NCBI GenBank assembly: GCA_016722445.1 | Contig: JADKIZ010000041.1 | Coordinates: 1 to 64,000, forward strand | Length of the DNA stretch: 64,000 nt | Source of the DNA: Flavobacteriales bacterium | GTDB lineage: Bacteria > Bacteroidota > Bacteroidia > Flavobacteriales_D > Sanyastnellaceae | Direction: 5' to 3' | Part shown: positions 16,232 through 24,553 of the stretch, in pieces | How positions within the stretch are numbered: position 1 is the stretch's first letter | Layout of the letters: every line of letters begins with the position of its first letter | The notes under the pieces: generated by a model | The model's input: only the letters and a program-made list of their open reading frames with translations | Databases searched by the model: none | Told to the model about the DNA's origin: nothing | Program-made: the position numbers and the translations under genes

Positions 16232-17382
16232 ATGGATAACCTCACACAAGTAAAAGATTATCAGTATTCAGGTGAAAAAATATTCCCTGATGCTCAGGAC
16301 TTCCTGCCAATCAACGGTACAGACTACGTAGAATTTTACGTAGGTAACGCGAAACAAGCAGCGCATTACTATAAAACCGCTTTTGGTTTCCAATCACTCG
16401 GTTATGCGGGATTGGAAACTGGCGTAAAGATCGCACCAGTTATGTGTTGCAACAAGGTAAAATCAAGTTGGTATTGACTACCTCATTCGACCCTGAAAGT
16501 GAAATTTCTCATCATGTGCGCAAACATGGTGATGGTGTGAAAGTCATCGCACTTTGGGTGGATGATGCCAGAAAGGCTTTTGAAGAAACCACGAAACGTG
16601 GTGCAGAAGCTTATATGGAACCTACGGTGGTGAAAGATGAACATGGTGAAATCGTGAAAAGTGGTATCTATACCTACGGTGAAACAGTTCACATTTTCAT
16701 CGAAAGGAAAAACTACCACGGTACATTCCTGCCAGGTTTTGTGAAATGGGAATCAGATTACAATCCGGGTCACCTTGGTTTCAAATATGTAGATCATATG
16801 GTTGGCAATGTTGAACTCGGTACCATGAACAAATGGGCCAATTTCTACAATACAGTGATGGGTTTTGCCAACCTCATCACTTTCGATGATAAAGATATCT
16901 CAACTCAATACACTGCGTTGATGAGCAAAGTGATGACCAATGGCAATGGTCGGATCAAATTCCCTATCAATGAGCCTGCTGCGGGTTTGAAGAAATCACA
17001 AATCGAGGAATACCTCGACTTCTATCGCGGCGCCGGTTGTCAGCACGTAGCTATTGCAACAGAAGACATCGTTCATTCTGTGAGTGAAATGCGCAAACGT
17101 GGTGTAGAATTCCTTCACGTTCCTGGTGAATATTATGATACGGTAAAAGAACGTGTCGGTATCATCGAAGAAGATATGGAAGTGCTGAAAAAACTGGGCA
17201 TCATGGTAGATCGTGATGAAGAAGGTTATCTCCTCCAGATCTTCACGAAACCAGTGGAAGACCGTCCTACACTGTTCTACGAAATCATTCAACGTAAAGG
17301 CGCAAAGAGTTTCGGTAAAGGAAACTTCAAAGCTTTATTCGAATCTATCGAAGCAGAACAGGCAAGAAGAGGTACACTATAA
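16232..17382 (+). CDS. hppD: 4-Hydroxyphenylpyruvate dioxygenase, one frameshift
   Basis: This enzyme converts 4-hydroxyphenylpyruvate to homogentisate, the substrate of the gene just upstream. The N-terminal vicinal-oxygen-chelate domain begins GTDYVEFYVGNAKQAAHYYK. The C-terminal domain carries the Fe(II) ligands: His in YVDHMVGNV, His in GCQHVAIATEDI, and Glu in LFYEIIQRKGAKS. The frame from ATG 16232 stops at 16477, and the remaining 300 residues are in another frame (open from 16444). One extra A in the A-run at 16426-16428 joins them as TGVKDRTSYVLQQGKIKL with nothing missing, giving about 383 residues. I regard this as one intact gene with a lost base. Confidence 0.9.
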
Positions 17383-17396
17383 TCACATCAAATACT

Positions 17397-18362
17397 ATGA
17401 AAGAAGTAAGTATAGCCACTGTTGATTACAACGAATACATTTCGGGTGATCCAGCCAAAAAGGCTGCGTTTATTCAGAAAATCGGCGATGCATTTTCTGA
17501 AATTGGTTTCGCAATCGTTGCCAACCATGGTCTGCCTGCTGAGGTAAAGGACAATTTATATGACGCCGCGAAAAAGTTTTTCGCACTTCCCGATGACGTG
17601 AAAAAAAGTTATGAGGATATCGAAAACGGCGGACAACGGGGTTACATCAGCAAAGGCAGAGAAACTGCCAAAGGTTACAAACAAGCCGACCTCAAAGAGT
17701 TTTATCATATCGGTCAGGAAGAACTTGGCAACGATCCAATTTCGTCAGAATATCCAAAAAATATCTGGGCTAAAGAGGTTCCTGAATTGAGGGATGCTGG
17801 TTTGCGCGTTTACAACGAATTTGAAAATGTGGGAAGAAATCTGTTGCGCGCCATTGCCGTTTATCTCAAGTTAGATGAGAATTATTTCGATGATAAGATT
17901 TATCATGGAAATAGTATCCTCCGCATTTTGCATTATTACCCGGTTCAAAATCTCGATGATGTTCCGGAAGGTGCAATTCGCGCAGGTGCGCATGAGGACA
18001 TCAACCTGATTACATTATTGATGGGTGCAAGTGCAAATGGATTACAGGCCATGACGAAAGATGGAAAATGGCTGGATGTAATGCCGGAACCCAATCAGAT
18101 TGTGATCAATATGGGCGATATGCTTCAACGCCTCACCAATGGTAAACTGAAATCTACCACCCACCGTGTCATCAATCTCAATCGCGAAGAAATGTTGAAG
18201 CCTCGCTTCTCTACACCTTTCTTCCTGCACCCGAGATCTGATATGGACCTCACTTGCCTCGAGTCTTGCGTGGATGCTGAGCATCCCAAAAAATTCGAAG
18301 ACATGACCGCAGGTGAATACCTCGATGAGAGAATTGGTGAACTTGGTTTAAAGAAAAACTAA
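17397..18362 (+). CDS. 2-Oxoglutarate/Fe(II)-dependent oxygenase, isopenicillin N synthase family
   Basis: A protein of 321 residues with the DIOX_N region (FSEIGFAIVANHGLP, residues 33-47) and a 2OG-FeII oxygenase domain. The iron triad is His199 and Asp201 in GAHEDINLITLL plus His256 in STTHRVINL. Arg270 in RFSTPFFLHP would bind 2-oxoglutarate. Members hydroxylate, desaturate or cyclise small molecules, and the substrate here is not known. It starts 14 bases after hppD and 14 bases before paaA, so it is part of the same operon and probably acts on an aromatic or tyrosine-derived compound (inference). Confidence 0.88.
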   Translation: MKEVSIATVDYNEYISGDPAKKAAFIQKIGDAFSEIGFAIVANHGLPAEVKDNLYDAAKKFFALPDDVKKSYEDIENGGQRGYISKGRETAKGYKQADLKEFYHIGQEELGNDPISSEYPKNIWAKEVPELRDAGLRVYNEFENVGRNLLRAIAVYLKLDENYFDDKIYHGNSILRILHYYPVQNLDDVPEGAIRAGAHEDINLITLLMGASANGLQAMTKDGKWLDVMPEPNQIVINMGDMLQRLTNGKLKSTTHRVINLNREEMLKPRFSTPFFLHPRSDMDLTCLESCVDAEHPKKFEDMTAGEYLDERIGELGLKKN

Positions 18363-18376
18363 TTTTAGTAAAAAAC

Positions 18377-19300
18377 ATGGACACAGTCGAAAATATGAGC
18401 CCTGAACTGCTGGCATTCGAAGCCAGATTGGCGAAAGATGAGGTCATCGAACCGAAAGATTGGATGCCTGCCGATTATGCCAAAACACTGTTGCGCCAAA
18501 TTTCGCAACACGCGCATTCGGAAGTTATCGGTATGCAACCGGAAGGAAATTGGGTGCTTCGCGCACCAACCTTCAGAGCAAAAAAAATTCTGTTGGCAAA
18601 AATTCAGGATGAAGGTGGACACGGTCTCTATCTTTATTCAGCCGCAGAAACCCTGGGAATGGATCGCTCTCAAATGATCGATCAACTTCACGAGGGAAAA
18701 GCAAAATACTCCAGCATTTTTAATTACCCTGCTTTGAATTGGGCCGACATCGGAGCCATCGGATGGCTGGTAGATGGCGCTGCCATTGTGAATCAGGTGA
18801 GTCTTCAACGCACTTCCTTTGGTCCTTATGCCAGAGCAATGGTGAGGATTTGTATGGAAGAGTCTTTCCACCAAAGACAAGGTTATGAAATCATGGTGCG
18901 CATGATGCGCGGCAATGAAGCTCAGCGCCAAATGGCACAGGATGCCATGAACAGATGGTGGTGGCCAGCGTTGATGATGTTCGGTCCGCACGATAAAGAC
19001 TCTGCACATACGCAACAAAGTATGAAGTGGAAAATCAAACGTCAGTCCAACGATGTATTGAGACAACGATTTGTCGATAAAACCATTCCGCAAGCGCATT
19101 TCATTGGCTTGAACGTTCCTGATCCTGATTTGAAATATGATGAAGAAACCAAGTCATATCAAATTGGTGAAATCAATTGGGATGAATTCAATCAGGTGAT
19201 CAGAGGCAATGGTTTTTGCAACCATGCCCGTTTGTCGCACCATAAAAAACGCATAGGGAAGGAGAGTGGGTACGTCAGGCTGCAGCTGCATACTCTGTAA
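18377..19300 (+). CDS. paaA: Phenylacetyl-CoA 1,2-epoxidase subunit A (catalytic), frameshifted at the C-terminus
   Basis: The diiron oxygenase subunit that epoxidises the ring of phenylacetyl-CoA within the PaaABCE complex. Ferritin-like helices carry the metal ligands: Glu and His in DEGGHGLYLYSAAETLG, and EESFHQRQGYEIM near residue 165. The substrate region WDEFNQVIRGNGFCNHARL is present. The visible frame stops at 19300 after HHKKRIGKESG. One extra base in the A-run 19244-19249 restores HHKK-HREGEWVRQAAAAY, the expected C-terminal helix, and that frame runs on to a stop at 19369-19371. The true stop may be earlier if a second error exists. paaB follows. Confidence 0.92.
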   Translation: MDTVENMSPELLAFEARLAKDEVIEPKDWMPADYAKTLLRQISQHAHSEVIGMQPEGNWVLRAPTFRAKKILLAKIQDEGGHGLYLYSAAETLGMDRSQMIDQLHEGKAKYSSIFNYPALNWADIGAIGWLVDGAAIVNQVSLQRTSFGPYARAMVRICMEESFHQRQGYEIMVRMMRGNEAQRQMAQDAMNRWWWPALMMFGPHDKDSAHTQQSMKWKIKRQSNDVLRQRFVDKTIPQAHFIGLNVPDPDLKYDEETKSYQIGEINWDEFNQVIRGNGFCNHARLSHHKKRIGKESGYVRLQLHTL

Positions 19301-19357
19301 AACAAAAACAAAACAACAAGACCTCGCTGGTGCGATGCCTTAAAAAAAAGCAATATC

Positions 19358-19654
19358 ATGTCAGAAAATAAAAACGATCAACTTCCACTTTGGGAAGTAT
19401 TCATCCAGAAGAGCAATGGTGCTCCTATCAAACATGCTGGTAGCATTCACGCTTCGGACAAGGAAATGGCACTTCAAAATGCCAGAGACATCTACACCCG
19501 TCGCAACGAAGGTAGATTGCTATGGCTCGTGCCTTCCAATGCCATCGTAGCGACTGTAATCGAAGACGAAGCTGACTTCTTCGATCCTGCTGATGATAAA
19601 ATCTATCGTCATCCTTCTTTTTACGAAGTGCCTGATGGCGTAACCAATATTTGA
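19358..19654 (+). CDS. paaB: Phenylacetyl-CoA 1,2-epoxidase subunit B
   Basis: A protein of 98 residues, normal for PaaB. It begins with a short polar lead and LPLWEVFIQKSNGAPIKHAG, followed by SIHASDKEMALQNARDIYTR and RLLWLVPSNAIVATV, the family pattern. PaaB is the small bridging subunit needed for assembly of the PaaAC core into the active oxygenase. The stop at 19652-19654 lies 5 bases before the paaC ATG, within the paaABCD operon. Confidence 0.95.
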   Translation: MSENKNDQLPLWEVFIQKSNGAPIKHAGSIHASDKEMALQNARDIYTRRNEGRLLWLVPSNAIVATVIEDEADFFDPADDKIYRHPSFYEVPDGVTNI

Positions 19655-19659
19655 GTAAG

Positions 19660-20418
19660 ATGAACAACAAAGAAAACCTCTATCAATTCTTGTTGCGCTG
19701 TAGTGATGATAACCTCATCGCTGGTCAACGCATGGCTGAGTGGTGTTCCAATGGTCCTATCCTTGAAGAGGATTTGGCCATGGTGAATATTTCTCTTGAC
19801 TTGCTCGGTCAGTCTGAGTCTTTTCTCGACTACGCTGCAACACTCGATACAATGGGAAAAAACGCAGATGATCTTGCTTTCGGTAGAAGTGAACGTGAAT
19901 ACTTCAATCACCTCTTGGTAGAACAACCCAATGGCGATTTTGCTGTTTCGATGGTGAAATTGCTTTTCTTCTCTGCATATCAAAAGGAATTGTACACTGC
20001 ACTGATGAGCAGCAAGGATGAACGCATTGCTGCCATTTGCGCGAAAGCCGTGAAAGAAGCAAGATATCATTATCGCCATGCATCTGATTGGTTCGAACGT
20101 CTCGCATTGGGAACAGATGAAAGCCTTCGCAGATTGAATGATGCGATTGTAGAGTTATGGCCATTCACCGAAAATTTTTTCGAAATGGACAATGCTTATC
20201 AAGCACTGCAAGCTGAAAATATAGTTCCTGAAATGGCTGACATCCGCAAAAAGTGGTTGTCAAACATTCAGGAGGTATTCAGAAATGGCGAAGTGGACTT
20301 GCCTGGTGATGTTCACATGTATTCCGGTGGTATCAATGGTTATCACACGGAACACTTGGGTCATCTGCTTTGCGAAATGCAATACCTCCATCACGCCCAT
20401 CCGGGAGCGCAATGGTAG
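19660..20418 (+). CDS. paaC: Phenylacetyl-CoA 1,2-epoxidase subunit C
   Basis: A protein of 252 residues from ATG 19660; a TTG at 19651 in the same frame is less likely. PaaC is a ferritin-like, metal-free partner of PaaA. Typical parts are LLRCSDDNLIAGQRMAEWCS, ISLDLLGQSESFLDYAA and KEARYHYRHASDWFERLALG. The C-terminus ends GYHTEHLGHLLCEMQYLHHA, also typical. It overlaps the paaD start by 7 bases, indicating translational coupling. Confidence 0.94.
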   Translation: MNNKENLYQFLLRCSDDNLIAGQRMAEWCSNGPILEEDLAMVNISLDLLGQSESFLDYAATLDTMGKNADDLAFGRSEREYFNHLLVEQPNGDFAVSMVKLLFFSAYQKELYTALMSSKDERIAAICAKAVKEARYHYRHASDWFERLALGTDESLRRLNDAIVELWPFTENFFEMDNAYQALQAENIVPEMADIRKKWLSNIQEVFRNGEVDLPGDVHMYSGGINGYHTEHLGHLLCEMQYLHHAHPGAQW

Positions 20419-20902
20419 AAATGATGAGCATACCCGATATTTCTGTCGCACGCGATGTGCTCGATATGATTCCTGATCCCGATATTCCGGTGATCAGCAT
20501 TGTTGAGCTCGGTATCGTGCGCAATGTGGAAATGCACGAGAGTCAATTAATCGTGTCCATCACACCGACCTATTCTGGTTGCCCTGCCATGTATTTTTTA
20601 AAGATGAAATTCCTAAAAAGCTACATGAGGCTGGTTTTCCAGATGTCAAGGTGAACGTGGTGCTTTCGCCAGCCTGGACTACAGACTGGCTCAACGACCA
20701 AACCAAAGAAAAGCTCAGAGCTCATGGTATTGCCCCGCCAACGGGCGATGCCATGGAGCTTCTGGCTTCAAAAAAGGTGAAGTGCCCGAGATGTGGATCT
20801 GATCACACTGCCCTGCGAAGTCAATTCGGATCAACTCCGTGTAAAGCGCTTTGGTTCTGTGATGAATGTTCCCAACCCTTTGAATATTTCAAATGCTATT
20901 GA
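20412..20902 (+). CDS. paaD: PaaD, Fe-S maturation-like protein of the phenylacetyl-CoA epoxidase, one frameshift
   Basis: A MIP18/DUF59-family protein thought to help assemble the metal site of PaaABC(E). The N-terminal DUF59 half is present: DMIPDPDIPVISIVELGIV, then SITPTYSGCPAM. The C-terminal zinc-ribbon-like part has four cysteines (KCPRCGS and WFCDECSQPF). The first frame ends at 20654. A missing T in the T-run at 20594-20599 moves the rest (FKDEIPKKLHEAGFPDVKV and on) to a second frame, which is open to 20902. Restoring it gives about 164 residues, normal for PaaD. The ATG at 20412 overlaps paaC; ATGs at 20421 and 20424 are alternatives. A terminator follows, closing the operon. paaE is not in the window. 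Confidence 0.88.
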
Positions 20903-20904
20903 TA

Positions 20905-20934
20905 AAAGAGGCCTATCTTTGCAGGCCTTTTTTT
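20905..20934 (+). terminator. Terminator of the hmgA-paaD operon with an embedded -7 box
   Basis: AGGCCT at 20909-20914 pairs with 20923-20928, extended by A-T pairs, and is followed by a run of seven T. The loop contains TATCTTTG (20914-20921), an exact TAnnTTTG match that could start transcription of queD at 20945. Confidence 0.78.
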
Positions 20935-20944
20935 GTTTCAAGAA

Positions 20945-21403
20945 ATGTTCAACGATACAGTCCGTGTTACTAAAGTGTTCACGTTCGATATGGCTCACGC
21001 CTTATTCGGATATGATGGTCCGTGTAAAAACATCCATGGCCATACTTATCACTTGCATGTGACCCTTTCCGGCAAAATCAACCAACAGGAAAATGATCCG
21101 GAGCAAGGCCTGGTGATTGATTTCGGTGTAATCAAACAAATCACGAAAGACAAAGTCATCAGTCAGTATGACCATGCACTGGTGCTTCATAAAGATGCAC
21201 CGTATTCCATTGAAGGTTTTTTACACGAACATTTCGAAAAGGTCATCCTTCTGCCATTTCAACCTTCCTGCGAAAATCTAATGATGCATTTTCGCGATCT
21301 TATCATGTCTGAATTGCCAGCCATTGTTCAATTGGTAAAATTGAGACTGGAAGAAACACCCACTTCTTATGCGGAGTGGTTCAAAGAAGATCAGGCCATC
21401 TAA
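20945..21403 (+). CDS. queD: 6-Carboxy-5,6,7,8-tetrahydropterin synthase (QueD/PTPS family)
   Basis: A protein of 152 residues from ATG 20945. It makes 6-carboxytetrahydropterin from dihydroneopterin triphosphate for queuosine synthesis. The zinc histidines are His18 (FDMAHAL) and His31/His33 (CKNIHGHTYHLHV), and Cys27 in GPCKNIHG is the catalytic cysteine. The second half has the family features VIDFGVIKQI, YDHALVLHKDAPY and PTSYAEWF. A TTG at 20933 is in frame but overlaps the T-tract of the terminator, so I prefer the ATG. A related 6-pyruvoyl-tetrahydropterin synthase role is the alternative. Confidence 0.88.
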   Translation: MFNDTVRVTKVFTFDMAHALFGYDGPCKNIHGHTYHLHVTLSGKINQQENDPEQGLVIDFGVIKQITKDKVISQYDHALVLHKDAPYSIEGFLHEHFEKVILLPFQPSCENLMMHFRDLIMSELPAIVQLVKLRLEETPTSYAEWFKEDQAI

Positions 21404-21412
21404 AACAGGCCA

Positions 21413-22398
21413 TTAATCCTTGAAGTAAAGGAAATAAAAGGCTTCGACGTTGTCGAGATAAGCGCCGTCAAATCCTGCATCAAGAATTTTTTTGGTATAT
21501 GATGCATCGTTTCCGTAAATGATCTCCTGCCATTCTTTGTTCCAAAATTTCACCCAGAATTCATCATCATAGCCTTCGTATTTCCTTTGATCCAAAGGGG
21601 ATGATGCCGGAACCAAGTCTTCTTCCAATAGTACCGATACTTTTCCGCTGAACCAATGTTCATGTAAGAAATCACCAAACGCCTTCCTCCATTGGATTTG
21701 GTTTTCAGCATCTCAATTTCACTTGAAGTGAATGCATCGTCGCCAAAAAACAAATCGATGATGATCAGATCAAAATTCGTGGCCGCAATGGCCTGTATCA
21801 TTTCTGATTTGGTATCAAAAGCATCGGAACTGATCAGATAGAGATAGTTTTTGGCGTCTTGAAGCGATAGTACATCTGCATCATTTTCATGATGAACACT
21901 ATCTGGAATGTAGAGGTAGTCGTAATTGTTCGAACGACGCACAAAGCAAAGAAATTCTTCGGCGTCATTGGAAGTGTAAGCATCATCGATCCATGCATCT
22001 TTATTGACATATTCGGAAACCAACACAGGCTTGCTGCTTTTGATATCACGCAACATGTCCAGTCGATAATCATCTCTTGCTGCTTCACCATTATAGAAAA
22101 TTTCTTCCATACCGAAACCGCTGACAGCGCCCATATATTCAGCATGAAATTCTGATTCCGTATCAAGACCCTGATATGCGAGTTCAGGTCCATTTTGTGG
22201 AATGATGATAAAATCGGAATCCTGCGCTCTGGCGTAGTTTGCAATATCCACCACAAACTGCTGCATCTTTTCTCCAGCGTTTTCTGATCGACGTTCACGA
22301 AAGCATGACACAAATACCATGACGAGACATATGCCGAAAACTGTGTTTTTTCGTATGGTCATCGCAGAGGCCATTTCTCGTTTTTTTATTTTGTTCAT
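21413..22398 (-). CDS. TM1410/GH114-like lipoprotein (endo-alpha-1,4-polygalactosaminidase-like), one frameshift
   Basis: A lipoprotein signal ends FVSC, followed by a TIM-barrel-type domain seen in TM1410 and GH114 proteins. The parts are QFVVDIANYARAQDSDFIII and NGPELAYQ, then LISSDAFD, NFDLIIIDLFF and RRLVISYMNIGSAEKYRYYW. The C-terminal part is in a second frame (open from 21628): EGYDDEFWVKFWNKEWQ and ILDAGFDGAYLDNVEAF. One extra base near 21624-21628 joins the frames as YYWEEDLVPASS. The predicted activity is hydrolysis of a galactosamine-containing polysaccharide or a related glycan at the envelope; this rests on fold resemblance only. It starts 7 bases after the stop of the hydrolase gene at 22406. 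Confidence 0.72.
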
Positions 22399-22405
22399 CC
22401 TAGGT

Positions 22406-23431
22406 TCATGACTTTTGTTTCAGAAACCGGATCAGTCCATCGAAAAAAACTTTTTGGTCGTCGTACATACACATGTGACTACCGTTGGGGCACAATAAAA
22501 ATTCACCATGAGGAAATTCTTTGCTCATCCATTCCATGTATTTCGGATCCATTGTGTCATGTGTTGCTCCGATAACGAGTGTTGGTACGATTATATTTTT
22601 TGAGTTCATTGCTGACATCCCATTTTTCCAATTTGCCAGAAATGCCAAACTCGCTCGGTCCCTGCATCATCACATACATTTCTCCATTCAGTCCTCTGAA
22701 CATACGATCAACTGGTTCCGGCCATTCTTCAAGGCGACAAATGTGTTTGTCGTAAAAGTGTTTGCGAAGCAAATCCGTGTAGAGCGGATCACTATACTTC
22801 CTTCGGATTCCAGTTTCATGACGGTGTCCAACACTGTGGGATCCATTTGTTTGGAAAGAACTTCGTTCGCATATCGGTCGTATTCAGGACAACTTGCCAT
22901 CATGTCTGATATGATCAATCCTTTCAGATGATCTTGATATTTCAACGCATATTGCATAGCAAGAATTCCGCCCCAAGAATGACCATACAGAAAGAAATTG
23001 TTTTTGTCAAGATGAAGTGCTTGACGCACTTGTTCCAATTCTTCTACGAATCTTGGTAAATCATAAAGGGTGGTATCACGCGGCCGATCTGAATTTCCAC
23101 AATCCAATTGATCGTAGTAGATGAATTCGATTCCTTCTGCAGGTAAATAACTTTCGAAGCATTCGAGGTATTCATGGGTACAGCCAGGACCGCCATGTAA
23201 AAGCAAAACTTTGGTTTTTGGATTGTTGCCAATGCGTTTTGTCCAAACACGATAAGTGCCAGAAGGTGTTTGTACTGGAATCATTTCCACTCCACCTGTT
23301 TGAACAGGAACATCATGGTTGGTGAAGTAGCTGTTCACTGTTTCCTGCGAATCTTTTTTGGGTTCAGATACACAGGATGAAAGGTGCAATAGAATCGTAA
23401 AGCAGCATAAAATGAAGAAGGTATGTTTCAT
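22406..23431 (-). CDS. Alpha/beta-hydrolase lipoprotein, proline iminopeptidase-like, two frameshifts
   Basis: A lipoprotein (LHLSSC, Cys20) of the alpha/beta-hydrolase fold, closest by eye to proline iminopeptidases and other S33 peptidases. LLLHGGPGCTHEYLECF forms the oxyanion region, and GHSWGGILAMQYAL carries the nucleophile Ser. The acid (ATHDTMDPKYM) and His (PNGSHMCMYDDQ) lie in the C-terminal part. The N-terminal frame ends at 22688. A middle frame carries LLRKHFYDKHICRLEEWPEP and a third carries IIVPTLVIGATHDTMDPKYM. They join if a base is corrected near 22797-22806 and the A-run 22596-22601 is changed by one. The total would be about 340 residues. The peptide or ester substrate is unknown. 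Confidence 0.82.
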
Positions 23432-23483
23432 ATGATTGGCGTTCTCGTTGTGATTTCGTGGGTATAATTTCGATTTTCAAATA

Positions 23484-23972
23484 TTACTCAACAATTGACA
23501 TAACAGGAGAAAACAGTCTCTTGTCCATTTTTAATGGAAGGGCAGACACTACTTTAATTTTTGTAGCATCGCGATGTAATGGGTTGATGAGATAATTGCA
23601 TTCTTCAGGAATGATCGCGCTGGGTACCTTGAGTATGGCTGATTCACCATATTTCACAAAATCATCTCCTATGTTTTTTGTCAATGTAACGGGAGGATAA
23701 CTCGACCAGTCTGAAGGCAAATCAAATGAACGTATTTCTAATATTTCAATGCTGTCCGGAATATCGATCTCTACCATCATTCGGTCGTCGGGAATATCTT
23801 CTACAAGATCGAGATGAACGGCCATTTCAAGTAATGACAATGCTCGGCTTTCAGACGTGTACACCATTCTGGTGTGTATATTATTCCACCGAAATCCGCG
23901 TGATAAGGAAGCACCGATGCCTGAAAGTGTTGTTTCTTTTCGTTTCTTTCTTTCTATCCGATATACAAGCAT
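23484..23972 (-). CDS. RES-domain toxin of a type II toxin-antitoxin system
   Basis: A protein of 162 residues matching the RES family, whose studied members degrade or modify NAD+ and stop growth. Family features are an N-terminal VYRI (Arg5), GIGASLSRGFRWNN, then VYTSESRALSLLEMAVHLDL. The end is typical: LKVPSAIIPEECNYLINPLH. The ATG overlaps the stop of the antitoxin gene by one base (TGATG), the usual antitoxin-first order. NAD+ consumption is known for the family and inferred here. Confidence 0.9.
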   Translation of the reverse strand: MLVYRIERKKRKETTLSGIGASLSRGFRWNNIHTRMVYTSESRALSLLEMAVHLDLVEDIPDDRMMVEIDIPDSIEILEIRSFDLPSDWSSYPPVTLTKNIGDDFVKYGESAILKVPSAIIPEECNYLINPLHRDATKIKVVSALPLKMDKRLFSPVMSIVE

Positions 23973-24472
23973 CAGGCGAAGTTGCCGGATTCTATTCTAT
24001 CCAGAGCATATCTTACTTCATCAATACCTGTGATCGTGTCTAATAATGTTTCTGGTGCTACACCACCAAGTGACAGATTGGTTTTCTGAAACCACCTCAA
24101 AAATTTCGTTTGATCTCCATTGAATACCTCTTGGCCATAGTCTATCAATTCATTGATCATGAGGATGAGCTCGCTATCACGGCTTTCCATGAAGGCGGAT
24201 TCTGATTTCTTTTTATTGTAGGTGGTCTGAGGCATACCTATGTAAGAGAGTATGCTCTTGATGGGTAGATTCAGACGATGACTGACGTATTCGATAGAGC
24301 CAAATGGTATTCCTTCACGTGCAATGCTCACCCTTTCCATACTCGTGGACCAGGTATATTCCTTCTGGTCTGATTGAAGTGTAGATTTTTGCTTGCTATT
24401 GCCGCCACTGCCTGTTTTTTTCAGGCTTCTTTTGAGGTTGAAAGGTTTTGTGGTTGTCCGTTTTGATTTCAT
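23972..24472 (-). CDS. Xre/MbcA/ParS-type antitoxin partner of RES toxin
   Basis: A protein of 166 residues with a basic, disordered N-terminus (about 45 residues), a helical Xre-like region (about 60-110, VSHRLNLPIKSILSYIGMP), and a C-terminal MbcA/ParS toxin-binding domain (DUF2384). The last carries GQEVFNGDQTKFLRWFQKTN, LSLGGVAPETLLDTITGID and VRYALDRIESG. It should bind and neutralise the RES toxin and repress the operon through the palindrome at 24484-24498. It is the first gene of the pair, in the normal order. Confidence 0.9.
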   Translation of the reverse strand: MKSKRTTTKPFNLKRSLKKTGSGGNSKQKSTLQSDQKEYTWSTSMERVSIAREGIPFGSIEYVSHRLNLPIKSILSYIGMPQTTYNKKKSESAFMESRDSELILMINELIDYGQEVFNGDQTKFLRWFQKTNLSLGGVAPETLLDTITGIDEVRYALDRIESGNFA

Positions 24473-24479
24473 GACGCAA

Positions 24480-24498
24480 CAAATATACTACAAGTATA
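24480..24498 (-). promoter_or_regulatory. Promoter -7 box and palindromic operator of the RES/Xre pair
   Basis: The minus strand has TATATTTG (24487-24480), an exact TAnnTTTG match, 8 bases upstream of the antitoxin ATG. Overlapping it is the palindrome TATACT-ACA-AGTATA (24484-24498). An operator over the -7 box is what an autoregulated toxin-antitoxin operon should have. The very short distance to the ATG implies a near-leaderless transcript. Confidence 0.6.
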
Positions 24499-24553
24499 CA
24501 GCATATTTATTGTCCTCCCAAATTTTTTCACATAGAAAATCTGAGAATATGGA

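Noticed and set aside
16232..17382. Programmed ribosomal frameshifting in hppD
   Set aside because: No heptameric slippery sequence with a downstream structure is apparent. Similar one-base breaks occur in many unrelated genes here, which points to a sequencing cause.
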